Source: JACMQX01 sp044225675 (GTDB lineage: Bacteria; Pseudomonadota; Gammaproteobacteria; Burkholderiales; Burkholderiaceae_C). Taken from it: a DNA stretch of 64,000 bases. The translations under genes were made by a program, and so were the position numbers. The notes under the pieces are model-generated. The model worked only from the letters and a program-made list of their open reading frames with translations, was not told the origin of the DNA and searched no databases. The DNA is taken from positions 248,001-312,000 of the forward strand of contig JBGAIH010000001.1 in assembly GCA_044225675.1 (NCBI GenBank), given 5' to 3'. Below, piece after piece: positions 43,338 through 51,021 of this stretch; positions within the stretch are counted from its first letter, which is position 1, and each line of letters opens with the position of its first letter.

Positions 43338-44846
43338 ATGACGGCGCGCTGCGTCATGGTGCTGGGCACCACGAGCGGCGCCGGCAAGAGCTGGCTGGCC
43401 ACGGCGCTGTGCCGCTGGTATGCGCGGCAGGGTCTGCGGGTCGCGCCTTTCAAGGCGCAGAACATGAGCAACAACGCACGCGTGGTGGCCGGCGTTCCAG
43501 CAGGTTCGCAAGGCGGCGACGCCACCGGGCAGGGCAGCGACGGGGCGGCGGCCGGCGGCGAGATTGGCAGTGCGCAGTACTTTCAGGCACTGGCCGCGCG
43601 CTGCGAGCCGGACGTGCGCATGAACCCGCTGCTGCTCAAACCCGAGGCCGACACCCGCAGCCAGGTGGTGCTGATGGGGCAGGTCAGCGACGAACTCTCG
43701 CGAATGCCCTGGCGCGGGCGCAGCGCGAGCGTCTGGCCGCAGATTGCGCAGGCGCTCGACGCCCTGCGCGCCGAGAACGACGTCGTGGTGATCGAGGGCG
43801 CGGGCTCGCCGGCCGAGATCAACCTGTCGGCCAGCGACGTCGTCAACATGCGGGTGGCGCAGCACGCGGGCGCGCGCTGCCTGCTGGTCACCGACATCGA
43901 CCGGGGCGGGGCCTTTGCCCACCTGTACGGCACCTGGGCCCTGCTGCCGCAGGAGGACCGGCGGCTGATCTGCGGCTTCGTGCTCAACCGGTTCCGCGGT
44001 GACGCCAGCCTGTTGGCGCCCGCCCCGCAGATGATCGAGCAGCTGACCGGCGTGCCCACCGTGGCCACGCTGCCGATGTGGTGGCAGCACGGCCTGCCGG
44101 AAGAGGATGGCGTGTTCGACGACCGCACCGTCACGGCGGGCGCGGCGCAACTGACGGTGGCCGTGGTGGCGTACCCGCGCATCAGCAACCTGGACGAGTT
44201 CCAGCCGCTCAAGAACGTGCCCGGTGTGCGCCTGGTGTGGGCGCGCAGCCCGGCCGACGTGTCGGGCGCCGACTGGATCGTGCTGCCCGGCTCCAAGCAC
44301 ACGAGCAGCGACCTGGCCTGGCTGCGCTCGCAGGGGCTGGACGCGGCCGTGGCGGCGCACGCGGCGCAGGGCGGCCGCGTGCTGGGCCTGTGCGGGGGCC
44401 TGCAGATGCTGGGCGAGGCCCTGGTCGATCCGCATGGCATCGACGGCAATGCCCCCGGCCTGGGCCTGCTGCCCCTGGTCACTTCGTTCGCCCCCGACAA
44501 GACCGTGCGCCGCACCGCCGCGACCTTCGGCGCGCTCATCGGCGAATGGGCACCGCTGTCTGGCGTGGCCCTGCGCGGCTACGAGATCCACCACGGCCAG
44601 ACGGCCCAGCACCCGGCCATGGCGCGGGCCGGCGACGTGGCCCGCGAGGTGATCGCTGGCCTGGCCTGGCAGAACGCGCGCGGCAACGTGCTGGGCCTGT
44701 ACCTGCACGGCCTGTTCGAAGACCCTGCCGTGCTGCACGCGCTGTTCGGTGCCGGTGCCCGGCCGCTGGACGCGGTGTTCGACGGCCTGGCCGATTTCAT
44801 CGACACCCATTTCGAACCCGGCGTCCTGGCCGGCCTCATTGCATGA
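43338..44846 (+). CDS. cobQ: Cobyric acid synthase
   Basis: A 502-residue CobQ/CbiP glutamine-dependent amidase that amidates side chains b, d, e and g. The N-terminal domain has VLGTTSGAGKSWLATALCRW and FKAQNMSNNARV, then VIEGAGSPAEINL. The C-terminal glutaminase domain has the Cys in LGLCGGLQML and the His in GLYLHGLFE. An in-frame ATG-free extension to 43293 overlaps cbiB, but ATG 43338 fits the family start. Its end overlaps cobT (ATGA). Confidence 0.95.
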   Translation: MTARCVMVLGTTSGAGKSWLATALCRWYARQGLRVAPFKAQNMSNNARVVAGVPAGSQGGDATGQGSDGAAAGGEIGSAQYFQALAARCEPDVRMNPLLLKPEADTRSQVVLMGQVSDELSRMPWRGRSASVWPQIAQALDALRAENDVVVIEGAGSPAEINLSASDVVNMRVAQHAGARCLLVTDIDRGGAFAHLYGTWALLPQEDRRLICGFVLNRFRGDASLLAPAPQMIEQLTGVPTVATLPMWWQHGLPEEDGVFDDRTVTAGAAQLTVAVVAYPRISNLDEFQPLKNVPGVRLVWARSPADVSGADWIVLPGSKHTSSDLAWLRSQGLDAAVAAHAAQGGRVLGLCGGLQMLGEALVDPHGIDGNAPGLGLLPLVTSFAPDKTVRRTAATFGALIGEWAPLSGVALRGYEIHHGQTAQHPAMARAGDVAREVIAGLAWQNARGNVLGLYLHGLFEDPAVLHALFGAGARPLDAVFDGLADFIDTHFEPGVLAGLIA

Positions 44847-45910
44847 CAACCGAGACACCTGACATTCCGCCCGTGGACGACATCCACGATCCTGCGCTGC
44901 GTCAGCGCCTTCAGCACCTGCTGGACAACAAGACCAAGCCGCAGGGCTCGCTCGGGCAGCTCGAACTGCTGGCGCGACAGCTCGGCGAGATCCTCGGCAC
45001 CGAGGCTCCCGTGCTGACGGACCCGCAACTCGTGGTGTTTGCCGGCGATCACGGGCTGGCCGCGCGCGGCGTGTCGGCCTACCCGAGCGACGTCACCTGG
45101 CAGATGGTCGAGAACTTCCTGGCGGGCGGCGCTGCGGTCAGTGTGCTGGCACGCCAGCATGGTCTGGCGCTCACGGTGGCGGACTGCGGCGTGCGGCACA
45201 GCTTTGCCCCGCGCGACGCTCTGGTGATCGCCAAGATCGCGCCCGGCACGGCCGACGCCTCGCAGGGGCCGGCCATGACGCCCGGGCAATGTGCGCAGGC
45301 GCTGGCCGCCGGTCGCGAGCTCGTGCGGCGGCTGCCCGGCAACGTCCTGCTGCCCGGCGAGATGGGCATCGGCAATACCTCGGCCGCTTCGCTGCTGCTG
45401 TCGCGCCTGGCGCGTTTGCCCATCGAGGACTGCACCGGCGCCGGAACCGGGCTCGCGCCCGAGGCGGTGCAGCGCAAGGTGCAGGTCTTGCGCGAAGTGC
45501 TCGAGCTGCATGCTCAGGCCACCGAGCCTCTCGAAGCGCTGGCGGCCCTGGGCGGTTTCGAGATCGCCACGATGGTCGGCGCCATTCTGCAGGCCGCGAG
45601 CGAGCGGCGCGTGGTCGTGGTCGACGGCTTCATCGTCAGCGCCGCCGTGCTGGTGGCCGCACGCATGCGGCCGCACGTGCTGCAGCGCTGCGTGTTTGCC
45701 CACCGCTCGGGGGAACGCGGTCACGGCCTGCTGCTGGCTGAACTGGGCGGCCGTCCGCTGCTCGATCTCGGCCTTCGCCTGGGCGAGGGGTCGGGCGCGG
45801 CGCTGGCCTGGCCGCTCCTCGTGTCGGCCTGCGCGGTGCTGCGGGAGATGGCGAGCTTCGAGGGCGCGGGCGTGTCGCGCGAAAAGGCGGGTTCGTCGGA
45901 CGCTGCGTAG
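44843..45910 (+). CDS. cobT: Nicotinate-nucleotide--dimethylbenzimidazole phosphoribosyltransferase
   Basis: A 355-residue CobT that makes alpha-ribazole phosphate, the lower ligand of B12. Motifs: NKTKPQGSLGQLELLA, VFAGDHGLAARGVSAYP, the catalytic-Glu region GEMGIGNTSAA and HRSGERGH. It is last in the operon. cobS, cobC (phosphatase or decarboxylase) and the corrin-ring genes are absent from the window, so they must be elsewhere if B12 is made de novo. Confidence 0.95.
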   Translation: MTTETPDIPPVDDIHDPALRQRLQHLLDNKTKPQGSLGQLELLARQLGEILGTEAPVLTDPQLVVFAGDHGLAARGVSAYPSDVTWQMVENFLAGGAAVSVLARQHGLALTVADCGVRHSFAPRDALVIAKIAPGTADASQGPAMTPGQCAQALAAGRELVRRLPGNVLLPGEMGIGNTSAASLLLSRLARLPIEDCTGAGTGLAPEAVQRKVQVLREVLELHAQATEPLEALAALGGFEIATMVGAILQAASERRVVVVDGFIVSAAVLVAARMRPHVLQRCVFAHRSGERGHGLLLAELGGRPLLDLGLRLGEGSGAALAWPLLVSACAVLREMASFEGAGVSREKAGSSDAA

Positions 45911-45959
45911 CCTTCAGCGAACCGGACGCCGCTGCTAGAGACTTTGCAAATGTGAAAAA

Positions 45960-45993
45960 CAAAGTTATATTCGAAGGCTTCGCTTTAAGCGAA
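45960..45993. other. AT-rich dyads downstream of cobT
   Basis: Between 45911 and 46303 there is no gene. Here CGAAGGCTTCG (45972-45982) and TTCGCTTTAAGCGAA (45979-45993) overlap, so two hairpins exclude each other. ACTTTG (45941) and CAAAGT (45960) form a third dyad. None is followed by a T run, so I do not call a terminator. Confidence 0.5.
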
Positions 45994-46022
45994 AGGTAAG
46001 GGGCTCCCACAAGAGGTTGCAG

Positions 46023-46107
46023 GTTTGTGGTCCGAGGATCGTGGTCCGGGGTTTGTGTTCCCGGGTTTGTGTTCCCGGGTTTGTGTTCCCGGGTTTGTGT
46101 TCCCGGG
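46023..46107. repeat. 14-bp tandem repeat
   Basis: Four perfect copies of TTTGTGTTCCCGGG at 46052-46107, preceded by two degenerate copies (46023-46051). No spacers, so not CRISPR. Non-coding; the open frame on the minus strand through it is a repeat artefact. Confidence 0.92.
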
Positions 46108-46219
46108 TTTTTGCAGGTGGGGCGTTGAGGTAGAGTGTGCAGACAGGGTTGGATGGTGGGCTGTGGAGGTCCACTGTGGAAGTGCTGACAGATCGCCGTG
46201 GCCGGTCGTTTGCAGGAGG

Positions 46220-46233
46220 CTGCCAGGTGGCAG
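46220..46233. promoter_or_regulatory. Perfect dyad upstream of the 66-residue gene
   Basis: CTGCCA-GG-TGGCAG, about 70 bp before the ATG at 46304. Operator-like; no regulator known. Confidence 0.35.
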
Positions 46234-46303
46234 TCTCAGGCGTGCGGCACAATGATCGTGCAGTACAAATCCGTTGGTTTCCAGTTCAGGGTAGATTCAC
46301 AAA

Positions 46304-46504
46304 ATGAATGTTCTTTTCCCCGCATCGACTCGCCAGAAAGTGCTGGCGTTCATCGACAGTCCCGAGACGCGCAAGGTGTTTGCTCACCCCGATATCGAAC
46401 AGGTCATGCAGGAGTCCTGCGAGCAGGCGGCCCGCCTGGCGCAGGAGCGCAGCGAATCGCGCCATATCAGCGCGCAGGTGTCGCTGGTTCCGGTCTCGGT
46501 GTAG
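46304..46504 (+). CDS. 66-residue orphan protein
   Basis: A short, polar, probably helical protein (RQKVLAFIDSPETRKVFAHP, then IEQVMQESCEQAARLAQERSE). There is no signal peptide or membrane helix. I recognise no family. TAGATT at 46292-46297 occupies exactly -12 to -7 relative to the ATG and there is no Shine-Dalgarno site, so the mRNA may be leaderless. A strong terminator follows at 46527. The gene lies directly before the papain-like protein and might be its partner or an independent small regulator. Confidence 0.6.
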   Translation: MNVLFPASTRQKVLAFIDSPETRKVFAHPDIEQVMQESCEQAARLAQERSESRHISAQVSLVPVSV

Positions 46505-46526
46505 ACCTTCCCGTCAAGCAGTACCC

Positions 46527-46549
46527 AAGCGACTTCGGTCGCTTTTTTT
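46527..46549 (+). terminator. Intrinsic terminator with TTCG tetraloop
   Basis: AAGCGAC-TTCG-GTCGCTT followed by five further Ts. Strong, and located between the 66-residue gene and the 581-residue gene, whose ATG is only 31 bp further on. Confidence 0.95.
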
Positions 46550-46580
46550 GCGTCCGCCCGACCGGCGGCCAGGAGTCGTC

Positions 46581-48326
46581 ATGGATCTGGTGGTACTGCC
46601 TTTCACATCGTTCGTCGAAGCCGCCCGCGGCGTGGTCACGCAAGCATCCGCGCTCGACAGTGCGCAGTGCAAGTGTCTGTCCAAGTATCTGCAGGAGATC
46701 GGCGCTGGCTCCGTCGTTGTCGAGCCCAGGTACACCGACGGCGGGTACATGGTGGACTATGCCAACTACTATGCACGCTGCCACGACGGCTACGGCAAGT
46801 TCACGCACCGGCTGCATTTCTTCCGGTTGCCGCCCGACGCGTTGCGGGCGGCCTTTGACGGAGCCTTTGCCAGCGGCTCGGTCGATTCGACGCTGCTGCA
46901 GGCGCAGTATCTGGGCTTCGTGGTCATCAAGCCGCTGCCTCAGACCATCATCGGCCGGACCTGCCTCATCACCTACCAGGACAAGGACATCGAGTCGGGG
47001 CGTCTGCGCCGCTTTCCGATCAAGCGGCGCTACGAGGTTCACCTGCTCGGGCTCACCTTGTCGGTGGACTCGATCGCGTTCCAGGAGCAGGACAACGAGG
47101 TGGCCGCCTGCTCGACGGCGGCCATCTGGTACACGCTTCATGGCCTGACGCGCAAGTTCACCACGCAGGAGATCCCTTCTCCGTTTCAGATCACCAATGC
47201 CGCGTTCAGCGCCACGACGCGGCGCGCCATGGGCGAGGTCACGCGCAAGTTCCCGACCAGCGGGCTCGGCCTGGAGCAGATCGAGGCGCTGCTGCGCTCC
47301 TACGGGCTGGAATGCATCGTCTGCGGCGTCCAGCCGCAGGACACCTCACGCGAACTGCAGGAGTACGTGGCGGCCTATGTCCGGGGCGGTGCACCCATGA
47401 TCGTCGTCGGCCACCTCTACGCGAGCCGCGACCCCGCGCACGGGTTCCAGCGGCAGGGGTTTCACGCCGTGACGGCGCTGGGCTACGCGTGCAGCAAGAC
47501 GTTTCGCCCCGGCAACTGGTCGAGCCGGATCGAGCGACTGTTCGCCCACGATGACAATGTCGGCCCGTTCTCCAGCTTCCGGTTCGAGACCTGCGAAGCC
47601 GGGCGCTTCGAAGACTGCCTGCGCGGCGGGCCTCCGGCCGAACTGGAAACGCTGCGCGCCGCGCTGGCGGCTGCGCCGGACGGTCCCGGTTCAGGCGGCG
47701 GACGCGACGATCAACTCACGAGCTATCTGTCCAACACCTCGGGCAATGCCCAGGTCGGCATGGAGTACCGCAAGCTGGTCCCGGCTTATTTCCTCATCCC
47801 GGTCAATCCCAAGGTCCGGTTCCCCTATGAGACGGTGCATCTGTTTGCGGCCCGGGTGGCGCGCAACTGGCAGGACGACGCCCGGCTGCGCTACGGGCCT
47901 GAAACCCAAGGGCTGCCGCCCATCGCGTGGTCGATCCGTCTGCAGGACGTCTCGAGCTACAAGCGGAGCCTGGCGCGCAACACCGGCGTCGATCGGCAGC
48001 ACGCGTACACGGCCTTGCTGGTGCCCATGCCCAAGTACCTGTGGTCGCTGCGGTTCACGACGCAGGGCGCCGATGGCCGCGATGAATGCCTGCTCGATCT
48101 GCTGTTCGATGCGACCGACCTGCGGCAAAGCGGCGGCGTGATCGCCGTGATGCCCTTTCAATCGGCCGTCGCCGACACCTTCGTCTCGGTGCTCATGGCC
48201 TGGGTGCATGCGTGGTACACGCGCGGCGGCCTGCGCGCCGACCCGGGGACCGATGCCGTGATGCGCAAGCTGTACGCCTGCCTGCAGGGCGCGCCCGAGA
48301 GGACGATGGGCGCCGAAACGGCTTGA
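46581..48326 (+). CDS. Large protein with papain/C39-like Cys and His motifs, function unknown
   Basis: A 581-residue soluble protein. About residues 150-275 carry FQEQDNEVAACSTAAIWYTL, where Gln and Cys fit an oxyanion Gln and nucleophile Cys of a C39/papain-like fold, and later GFHAVTALGYA fits a catalytic His. A proline/aspartate-containing segment follows. The N-terminal 140 residues (MDLVVLPFTSFVEAARG ...) and the C-terminal 250 match nothing I know. AGGAG lies six bases before ATG 46581. It has no export signal. The terminator just upstream means it needs read-through or its own promoter. Protease, transglutaminase or amidase activity is a guess from motif only. Confidence 0.6.
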   Translation: MDLVVLPFTSFVEAARGVVTQASALDSAQCKCLSKYLQEIGAGSVVVEPRYTDGGYMVDYANYYARCHDGYGKFTHRLHFFRLPPDALRAAFDGAFASGSVDSTLLQAQYLGFVVIKPLPQTIIGRTCLITYQDKDIESGRLRRFPIKRRYEVHLLGLTLSVDSIAFQEQDNEVAACSTAAIWYTLHGLTRKFTTQEIPSPFQITNAAFSATTRRAMGEVTRKFPTSGLGLEQIEALLRSYGLECIVCGVQPQDTSRELQEYVAAYVRGGAPMIVVGHLYASRDPAHGFQRQGFHAVTALGYACSKTFRPGNWSSRIERLFAHDDNVGPFSSFRFETCEAGRFEDCLRGGPPAELETLRAALAAAPDGPGSGGGRDDQLTSYLSNTSGNAQVGMEYRKLVPAYFLIPVNPKVRFPYETVHLFAARVARNWQDDARLRYGPETQGLPPIAWSIRLQDVSSYKRSLARNTGVDRQHAYTALLVPMPKYLWSLRFTTQGADGRDECLLDLLFDATDLRQSGGVIAVMPFQSAVADTFVSVLMAWVHAWYTRGGLRADPGTDAVMRKLYACLQGAPERTMGAETA

Positions 48327-48350
48327 GCCCGCAGAGTGCGGCCGACGTGG

Positions 48351-49226
48351 CTACAGCGCGTTCACCGGGATCTTGAGGTAGGTGACGCCATTGCTCTCGG
48401 CTGGCGGCAGGTGGCCTGCACGGATATTGACCTGCACCGAAGGCAGGATCAGCACCGGCATCTCCAGCGTCGCGTCGCGGCGCGTGCGCATGTCCACGAA
48501 CGCCTGTTCGCTCACGCCGTCGTGCACGTGGATGTTGTGGGCGCGCTGCTCGGCCACCGTCGTCTCGAAGCGCACGGTGCGTCCTTCGGGCGGGTAGTCG
48601 TGGCACATGAACAGCCGGGTCTCGGGCGGCAGGCTCAGGATGCGGCGCACGGACGCATACAGGGTCTTCGCGTCGCCGCCCGGAAAGTCGCAGCGCGCCG
48701 TGCCGACGTCCGGCATGAACAGCGTATCGCCCACGAACACGGCGTCGCCAAACCGGTAGGCCGCGCAGGCCGGCGTGTGCCCGGGCACGGCCATGACGCT
48801 GCCGGTGAGGTCGCCCACGGAGAAGGTCTCGCCATCGTGCATCAGGTGGTCGAACTGCGAGCCGTCGAGGCGGAACTCGGGCTCCAGGTGGAACACGTCC
48901 TTGAACACCTTCTGAACGTGGGTGATGTTCGCGCCGATGGCGATCCGGCCGCCGAGTTGCGCCTTCAGGTAGGGCGCGGCTGACAGGTGGTCGGCATGGG
49001 CATGGGTTTCGAGGATCCATGCTACCGACAGGTCCAGCCTGCGCACGAAGTCGATCACCTTGTCGGCAGACTCGTGCCGGGTGCGCGCGGACTTGGGGTC
49101 GTAGTCGAGCACCGAGTCGATGATCGCGCAGGCCGAGCCCGGCCCGTTGTGGACGACGTAGGTCACGGTCCAGGTGCCGGCATCGAAGATGCCGTGGACT
49201 GTCGGATTCAGTGCTGTGGTGCTCAT
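48351..49226 (-). CDS. MBL-fold hydrolase, persulfide-dioxygenase/Blh-like
   Basis: A 291-residue metallo-beta-lactamase-fold protein. The metal motif is THAHADHLSAA, then VPGHTPACAAY, VGDTLFMPDVGTARCDFPGG and CHDYPPEG. The GTARCDFPGG form and the BigR neighbour place it with the persulfide dioxygenases (ETHE1/Blh) that oxidise glutathione persulfide. It starts at 49226, divergent from the bigR-like gene. TTGACG-N17-TATATT (49283-49255) is its promoter, overlapping that of the regulator. Confidence 0.9.
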   Translation of the reverse strand: MSTTALNPTVHGIFDAGTWTVTYVVHNGPGSACAIIDSVLDYDPKSARTRHESADKVIDFVRRLDLSVAWILETHAHADHLSAAPYLKAQLGGRIAIGANITHVQKVFKDVFHLEPEFRLDGSQFDHLMHDGETFSVGDLTGSVMAVPGHTPACAAYRFGDAVFVGDTLFMPDVGTARCDFPGGDAKTLYASVRRILSLPPETRLFMCHDYPPEGRTVRFETTVAEQRAHNIHVHDGVSEQAFVDMRTRRDATLEMPVLILPSVQVNIRAGHLPPAESNGVTYLKIPVNAL

Positions 49227-49246
49227 GGTCGGAAGAAGTGGGGTGG

Positions 49247-49289
49247 TTGACAATAATATATTGACTAATATATTGTTCGTCAATAGAAT
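49247..49289. promoter_or_regulatory. Overlapping divergent promoters and BigR-type operator
   Basis: Plus strand: TTGACT (49261-49266)-N17-TAGAAT (49284-49289), and TTGACA (49247)-N16-TATATT (49269). Minus strand: TTGACG (49283-49278)-N17-TATATT (49260-49255). The AT-rich TAATATATTG copies inside form dyads that suit an ArsR/BigR dimer, so one bound repressor would shut both directions. Confidence 0.8.
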
Positions 49290-49319
49290 ATTTTTCGTCG
49301 ATATGAAGGAAGGAAATTC

Positions 49320-49640
49320 ATGACGCCCGTGGAGATCGAGCTGGAGAAGATGCAGGCCAAGGCCGAGCAGGCTTGCCGGCTCTTGAAGGTGCTGTCCAAC
49401 CCCGACCGGCTGAAGATTCTTTGCAGGCTGTCGGAGGGCGAGCTGTGCGTGAGCGACATCGAAGTCGCGCTGGGCATCACGCAGCCCACGCTGTCGCAGC
49501 AGCTGACCGTGCTGCGCAACGAGGAACTCGTGAGCACGCGCCGCGAGGGCAAGAACATTTTCTACCGCATCGACAGCCCGCAGACGCTGGCGGTGATCAA
49601 GGTGCTGTACGAGCAGTTCTGCGGCCCGCAGGAGGACTGA
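49320..49640 (+). CDS. ArsR-family persulfide-sensing repressor (BigR/SqrR-like)
   Basis: A 106-residue winged-helix repressor: LLKVLSNPDRLKILCRLSEGELCVSDI, TQPTLSQQLTVLRNEELV and REGKNIFYRI. Cysteines at 35, 43 and 101 fit the dithiol switch of BigR/SqrR, which forms a tri- or tetrasulfide bond on exposure to sulfane sulfur. GAAGGAAGG precedes ATG 49320. It heads the operon with the two YeeE/YedE halves and a DUF2892 protein. Confidence 0.92.
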   Translation: MTPVEIELEKMQAKAEQACRLLKVLSNPDRLKILCRLSEGELCVSDIEVALGITQPTLSQQLTVLRNEELVSTRREGKNIFYRIDSPQTLAVIKVLYEQFCGPQED

Positions 49641-49642
49641 GC

Positions 49643-50080
49643 ATGACTATCGACTGGAACCACTTCACCCCCTGGGCGTCGCTCGCGGGTGGCGTGCTGC
49701 TCGGCGTGGCGGCGGCGCTGTTCATTCTGCTCAACGGCCGGGTGCTGGGCATCAGCGGCATCGTCGGTGGCCTGCTGCGGCCGCGCGCCGCAGACGCCGG
49801 CTGGCGCATCGCCTTCCTGCTGGGCCTGTTCAGCGCGCCGTTCGTGTACGGGCTGCTGGCGCCGGCCGGGTTCATCGCGCCGCCGCGCATCGATGCCAGT
49901 TTTGGCCTGGTCGTGGCGGCGGGGCTGCTGGTCGGCGCGGGCACGCGCTATGGGTCGGGTTGCACCAGCGGCCACGGCGTATGCGGCCTGTCGCGCCTGT
50001 CGCCGCGCTCGCTGGTTGCCACGCTGGCCTTCATGGCGGCGGGATTTGCCACTGTGTTCGTCATCCGTCATCTGCTGTGA
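49643..50080 (+). CDS. YeeE/YedE-family sulfur transport protein, half 1
   Basis: A 145-residue membrane protein with four helices and the conserved GAGTRYGSGCTSGHGVCGLSRLS motif. Such half-size proteins pair to make one TsuA/YeeE-like thiosulfate or sulfur-compound channel. It begins 2 bp after the regulator stop and is followed by its partner at 50101. Confidence 0.92.
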   Translation: MTIDWNHFTPWASLAGGVLLGVAAALFILLNGRVLGISGIVGGLLRPRAADAGWRIAFLLGLFSAPFVYGLLAPAGFIAPPRIDASFGLVVAAGLLVGAGTRYGSGCTSGHGVCGLSRLSPRSLVATLAFMAAGFATVFVIRHLL

Positions 50081-50100
50081 CGCCGAAGGAGTCCGCATTC

Positions 50101-50535
50101 ATGAACCGCTTCCTCGAATTCATCGTCGGCCTGCTGTTCGGCCTGGGCCTGCTGCTGTCGGGCATGACCGACCCGGGCAAGGTGCTCGGCTTTCTGGATC
50201 TGTTCGGGCTGTGGGACCCGTCGCTGGCCTTCGTGATGGGCGGCGCCATCGCGGTGGGTGTGTTCGCCTTCGCGCTGGCGCGGCGCCGCACCACGAGCTT
50301 TCTGGGTGGCGCGATGCATCTGCCCACCGCGACGCAGATCGACCGTCGACTTGTCATCGGCAGCCTCGTGTTCGGCGCGGGCTGGGGGCTGGCCGGCTTC
50401 TGCCCCGGACCGGGCCTCGTGTCCATGGCCTCGGGCCAGGTCAAGGGCGCTGTGTTCGTCGCCGCCATGCTGGCCGGCATGCTGATCTACGAATGGGCCG
50501 ACCGGGCCCTGCACGCGCCGCGTGCCGCCCACTGA
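50101..50535 (+). CDS. YeeE/YedE-family sulfur transport protein, half 2
   Basis: A 144-residue partner of the upstream protein (DUF6691-like): GLGLLLSGMTDPGKVLGFLD, then FGAGWGLAGFCPGPGLVSMA. Four membrane helices. The Cys in GFCPGP and those in the first half line the substrate path in YeeE. Co-transcribed. Confidence 0.92.
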   Translation: MNRFLEFIVGLLFGLGLLLSGMTDPGKVLGFLDLFGLWDPSLAFVMGGAIAVGVFAFALARRRTTSFLGGAMHLPTATQIDRRLVIGSLVFGAGWGLAGFCPGPGLVSMASGQVKGAVFVAAMLAGMLIYEWADRALHAPRAAH

Positions 50536-50558
50536 TTTTTCAACCGAAGGAGAGAACC

Positions 50559-50750
50559 ATGAAAGCAAATGTTGGAACCATCGACCGTGTGCTGCGCATC
50601 GGCGGGGGCCTGGCGCTGATTGCGCTGGCGGCCACCGGTACGGTGGGCTGGTGGGGCTGGCTCGGCGTGGTGCCTCTGGCCACCGGCCTGTTCCGCTTCT
50701 GTCCGCTCTACGTTCCGCTGGGCCTGTCGACCTGCCCGATGCGCAAGTAA
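50559..50750 (+). CDS. DUF2892 membrane protein
   Basis: A 63-residue protein beginning MKANVGTIDRVLRI with two helices and the tail CPLYVPLGLSTC. DUF2892 occurs as the membrane tail of rhodanese YgaP and alone next to sulfur operons. It ends the operon. AGGAGAG lies six bases before the ATG. Confidence 0.9.
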   Translation: MKANVGTIDRVLRIGGGLALIALAATGTVGWWGWLGVVPLATGLFRFCPLYVPLGLSTCPMRK

Positions 50751-50914
50751 GGCCGGCGCGCCACTGCATCGCGTCATCGCACTGCACTGCAGTCCGCATC
50801 ACCTCGGCGTGGAGGGCGCTGGCACTGCGGCGTCTGAGTTGAGGCACACCCTGCGACGGGCCGGCGAACGCCGTTGGCGGCGTCGCGCGTCGCGCACGTT
50901 ACAGACCCCCTCCC

Positions 50915-50939
50915 AAACCCGCTTGCAGCGGGTTTTTCT
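50915..50939 (+). terminator. Intrinsic terminator
   Basis: AACCCGCT-TGC-AGCGGGTT followed by TTTC. It closes the sulfur operon (last gene ends at 50750). The 164 bp between hold nothing recognisable. Its right arm contains the -35 element of the next promoter. Confidence 0.88.
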
Positions 50940-50951
50940 CTTTCCTATACT
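50923..50951 (+). promoter_or_regulatory. Promoter of the dioxygenase operon
   Basis: TTGCAG (50923-50928), 17 bp, TATACT (50946-50951). It predicts a start near 50958, about 64 nt before the ATG at 51022. Confidence 0.8.
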
Positions 50952-50952
50952 T

Positions 50953-50974
50953 AGTTCAATAAAGAAAGTGAACT
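50953..50974. promoter_or_regulatory. Operator-like inverted repeat
   Basis: AGTTCA-N10-TGAACT directly downstream of the -10 and over the start site, a repressor position. The likely ligand is the tandem HxlR protein encoded at 53587. Confidence 0.6.
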
Positions 50975-51021
50975 CGGCCGCCGCGCAGTGGGGGACCGAA
51001 GGCACAGGAACGGAGACAAGC

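Noticed and set aside
46023..46107. CRISPR array
   Set aside because: The units are 14 bp and directly adjacent with no spacers; no cas genes lie nearby.
45965..46252. Minus-strand 95-residue frame with REHKPGNTNPGTQ-type repeats
   Set aside because: The protein repeat is only a translation of the DNA tandem array; no ribosome-binding site or family.
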